Assembly (NCBI GenBank): GCA_030613835.1
Contig: JAUWLH010000097.1
Coordinates: forward strand, 1-5,981
DNA length: 5,981 nt
Direction of reading: 5' to 3'
DNA from: Candidatus Bathyarchaeota archaeon
GTDB taxonomy: Archaea; Thermoproteota; Bathyarchaeia; TCS64
The first letter of the stretch is position 1. The number at the start of each line of letters is the position of its first letter. The notes below the pieces were generated by a model. That model was not told the DNA's origin, ran no database searches, and worked only from the letters and a program-made list of their open reading frames with translations. Shown in pieces: positions 5,253 through 5,981 of the stretch. A program made the translations under genes and the position numbers.

Positions 5253-5729
5253 CTACGCGGGGCTCTTCTTTCCCGACATCTCATCGATGTCGATGCGGAT
5301 GATCCAGAGATGCTTGTTCTTTTCCATGGTCTCTGTTGTGATCATCTTGCCCTTGCCCAGGCTGTACTTGTCGCCTATGAGCCTCAGGCCCCTGAGCCTC
5401 TCGTCTTGGTCCTCGACCACGGTAGCCACCCCGTTGACGATGACACTAGTGTACCTCCAGCTGTAGTTGCACGGGGCATCGCCCTTGATGATCTCGCCCT
5501 CGTCTACCTCGAAGCAGACCCTGGGGTTGGACTGGACGGCCCTGATCTTCTTGCCGTCCCTGAAGCTGTGGAGGTAGATCATGTCCTTGACGTAACAAAA
5601 GTTCATTGGCACGACATATGGGGCTCCGTTGACCACTGTCCCCAGCCTTCCAACCTCTGCCTGCCGTAGAATCTCTTCCTGAACCACCTTATCGGTGATC
5701 TCCTTCTCCTTTCTGCGCATGCCTGTCAT
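5253..5729 (-). CDS. NimA-like FMN-binding protein (pyridoxamine 5'-phosphate oxidase fold)
   Basis: A 158-residue split-barrel flavoprotein. After the typical opening MRRKEKEITD (residues 4-13) come VGRLGTV..GAPYVVPMNFCYV (27-47), IYLHSFRDGKKIRAVQSNPRVCFEVDE (51-77) and YTSVIVNGVATVVED (93-107). This is the order of motifs in the NimA/5-nitroimidazole-antibiotic-resistance branch of the PNPOx-like proteins, which bind FMN or a related flavin (some relatives F420). His54 sits where NimA has its conserved active-site His. The exact reductant and substrate are unknown; real nitroimidazole resistance should not be assumed. The ATG at 5729 is preferred because a TATA-like box lies 27 bases upstream; ATG 5720 is the alternative and would start directly at MRRKEKE. 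The protein lacks membrane segments. It is convergent with the hydrolase gene and divergent from the membrane protein at 5883. Confidence 0.93.
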   Translation of the reverse strand: MTGMRRKEKEITDKVVQEEILRQAEVGRLGTVVNGAPYVVPMNFCYVKDMIYLHSFRDGKKIRAVQSNPRVCFEVDEGEIIKGDAPCNYSWRYTSVIVNGVATVVEDQDERLRGLRLIGDKYSLGKGKMITTETMEKNKHLWIIRIDIDEMSGKKSPA

Positions 5730-5752
5730 GGAGAATACGGTTCCCTATCCAG

Positions 5753-5759
5753 CTTTATG
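5753..5759 (-). promoter_or_regulatory. TATA-like box of the NimA-like gene
   Basis: On the minus strand it reads CATAAAG, centred 27 bases before ATG 5729. It supports a leaderless start there over the in-frame ATG at 5720. The rest of the 153-base divergent gap (5730-5882) shows no RNA gene or convincing frame. Confidence 0.45.
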
Positions 5760-5852
5760 GGTTGCCATGCTCTATGCACCGCTGGATGTTGCCGGGGCTC
5801 GTGACGATGAAGCCATTGTAACTATGCTCATCCCAAGTCGCTGTTTGAGAAG

Positions 5853-5862
5853 CTTTTTCTTA
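5853..5862 (+). promoter_or_regulatory. T-rich promoter-like element of the right-edge membrane protein
   Basis: CTTTTTCTTA contains a five-T run centred 27 bases before the ATG at 5883. The match to an archaeal TATA box is poor, but its spacing is the same as for other starts in this window. Confidence 0.3.
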
Positions 5863-5882
5863 CCGCTCCCATACATTACCGC

Positions 5883-5981
5883 ATGGTCGCGAACTACCGC
5901 CCTTGGACCCTTATGTTCACTGGTGCAGGTGCCTGTGCGGTCATCTGCCTGGGACTCGTCTACCTTGTCACGGTGACCGGG
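5883..5981 (+). CDS. Membrane protein, N-terminal part, cut by right edge
   Basis: An ATG at 5883 opens a frame of 33 codons that reaches the window edge without a stop. The peptide starts MVANYRPWTLMF and continues with a hydrophobic stretch of about 22 residues (roughly 9-30: LMFTGAGACAVICLGLVYLVTV), a clear membrane helix or signal anchor. A T-rich element lies 27 bases upstream and no ribosome site is seen, as with other leaderless starts here. The family cannot be told from this fragment. A longer overlapping frame in another phase (5695-5976) has no protein-like pattern and runs across the promoters of both flanking genes. Confidence 0.6.
   Translation, partial: MVANYRPWTLMFTGAGACAVICLGLVYLVTVTG

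Noticed and set aside
5772..5876. Minus-strand 34-residue frame starting MYGSGKKKLLKQRLG
   Set aside because: The basic, Ser-rich peptide caught my eye, but it has no ribosome site or promoter I can support and covers the promoter of the 5883 gene.
5695..5976. Plus-strand 93-residue frame across the right intergenic region
   Set aside because: It starts antisense to the NimA-like gene, crosses two promoters and overlaps the more convincing membrane-helix frame from 5883.

Overview
The window looks like a piece of an archaeal chromosome. The best evidence is a full-length DRG-family GTPase with a C-terminal TGS domain, a family found in archaea and eukaryotes. Promoters agree: most start codons have an A/T-rich, TATA-like box centred about 27-29 bases upstream and almost no leader, the layout of leaderless archaeal transcripts. 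Arg codons are very often AGG. A euryarchaeal or Thermoplasmata-type host is my guess; nothing here fixes the lineage. The sequence is moderately GC-rich, and I see no insertion sequence, tRNA, rRNA or CRISPR array.

Layout, left to right. (1) A minus-strand membrane protein is cut by the left edge (N-terminus at 239). It diverges from a plus-strand block of three genes: a small Cys-containing protein resembling L-2-amino-thiazoline-4-carboxylate (ATC) hydrolases (302-772), a stand-alone flavoprotein of the succinate dehydrogenase/fumarate reductase class (805-2412), and an AlkD-like DNA alkylation repair protein (2409-3107). The last two overlap as TTGA and are probably translationally coupled. 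(2) The DRG GTPase (4231-3134, minus) converges on the AlkD gene and diverges from (3) a metallo-beta-lactamase-fold hydrolase (4329-5156, plus) with all zinc ligands in place. (4) A NimA-like FMN-binding protein of the pyridoxamine 5'-phosphate oxidase fold (5729-5253, minus) converges on the hydrolase. Their 96-base gap holds two related stem-loops. (5) A second membrane protein begins at 5883 and leaves the window.

How the genes may work together: the 302-3107 block is the only plausible operon. It pairs a possible sulfur/nitrogen-heterocycle or thiol hydrolase, a redox flavoprotein without its usual iron-sulfur partner, and a repair glycosylase. A link to sulfur or redox metabolism with protection from alkylation damage is inference only. 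The remaining genes appear to be single transcription units.

I found no clear new multi-gene defence or mobile system. The most interesting items are the altered substrate pocket of the flavoprotein, its coupling to AlkD, the palindrome and Shine-Dalgarno arrangement before it, and the duplicated hairpin between convergent genes.
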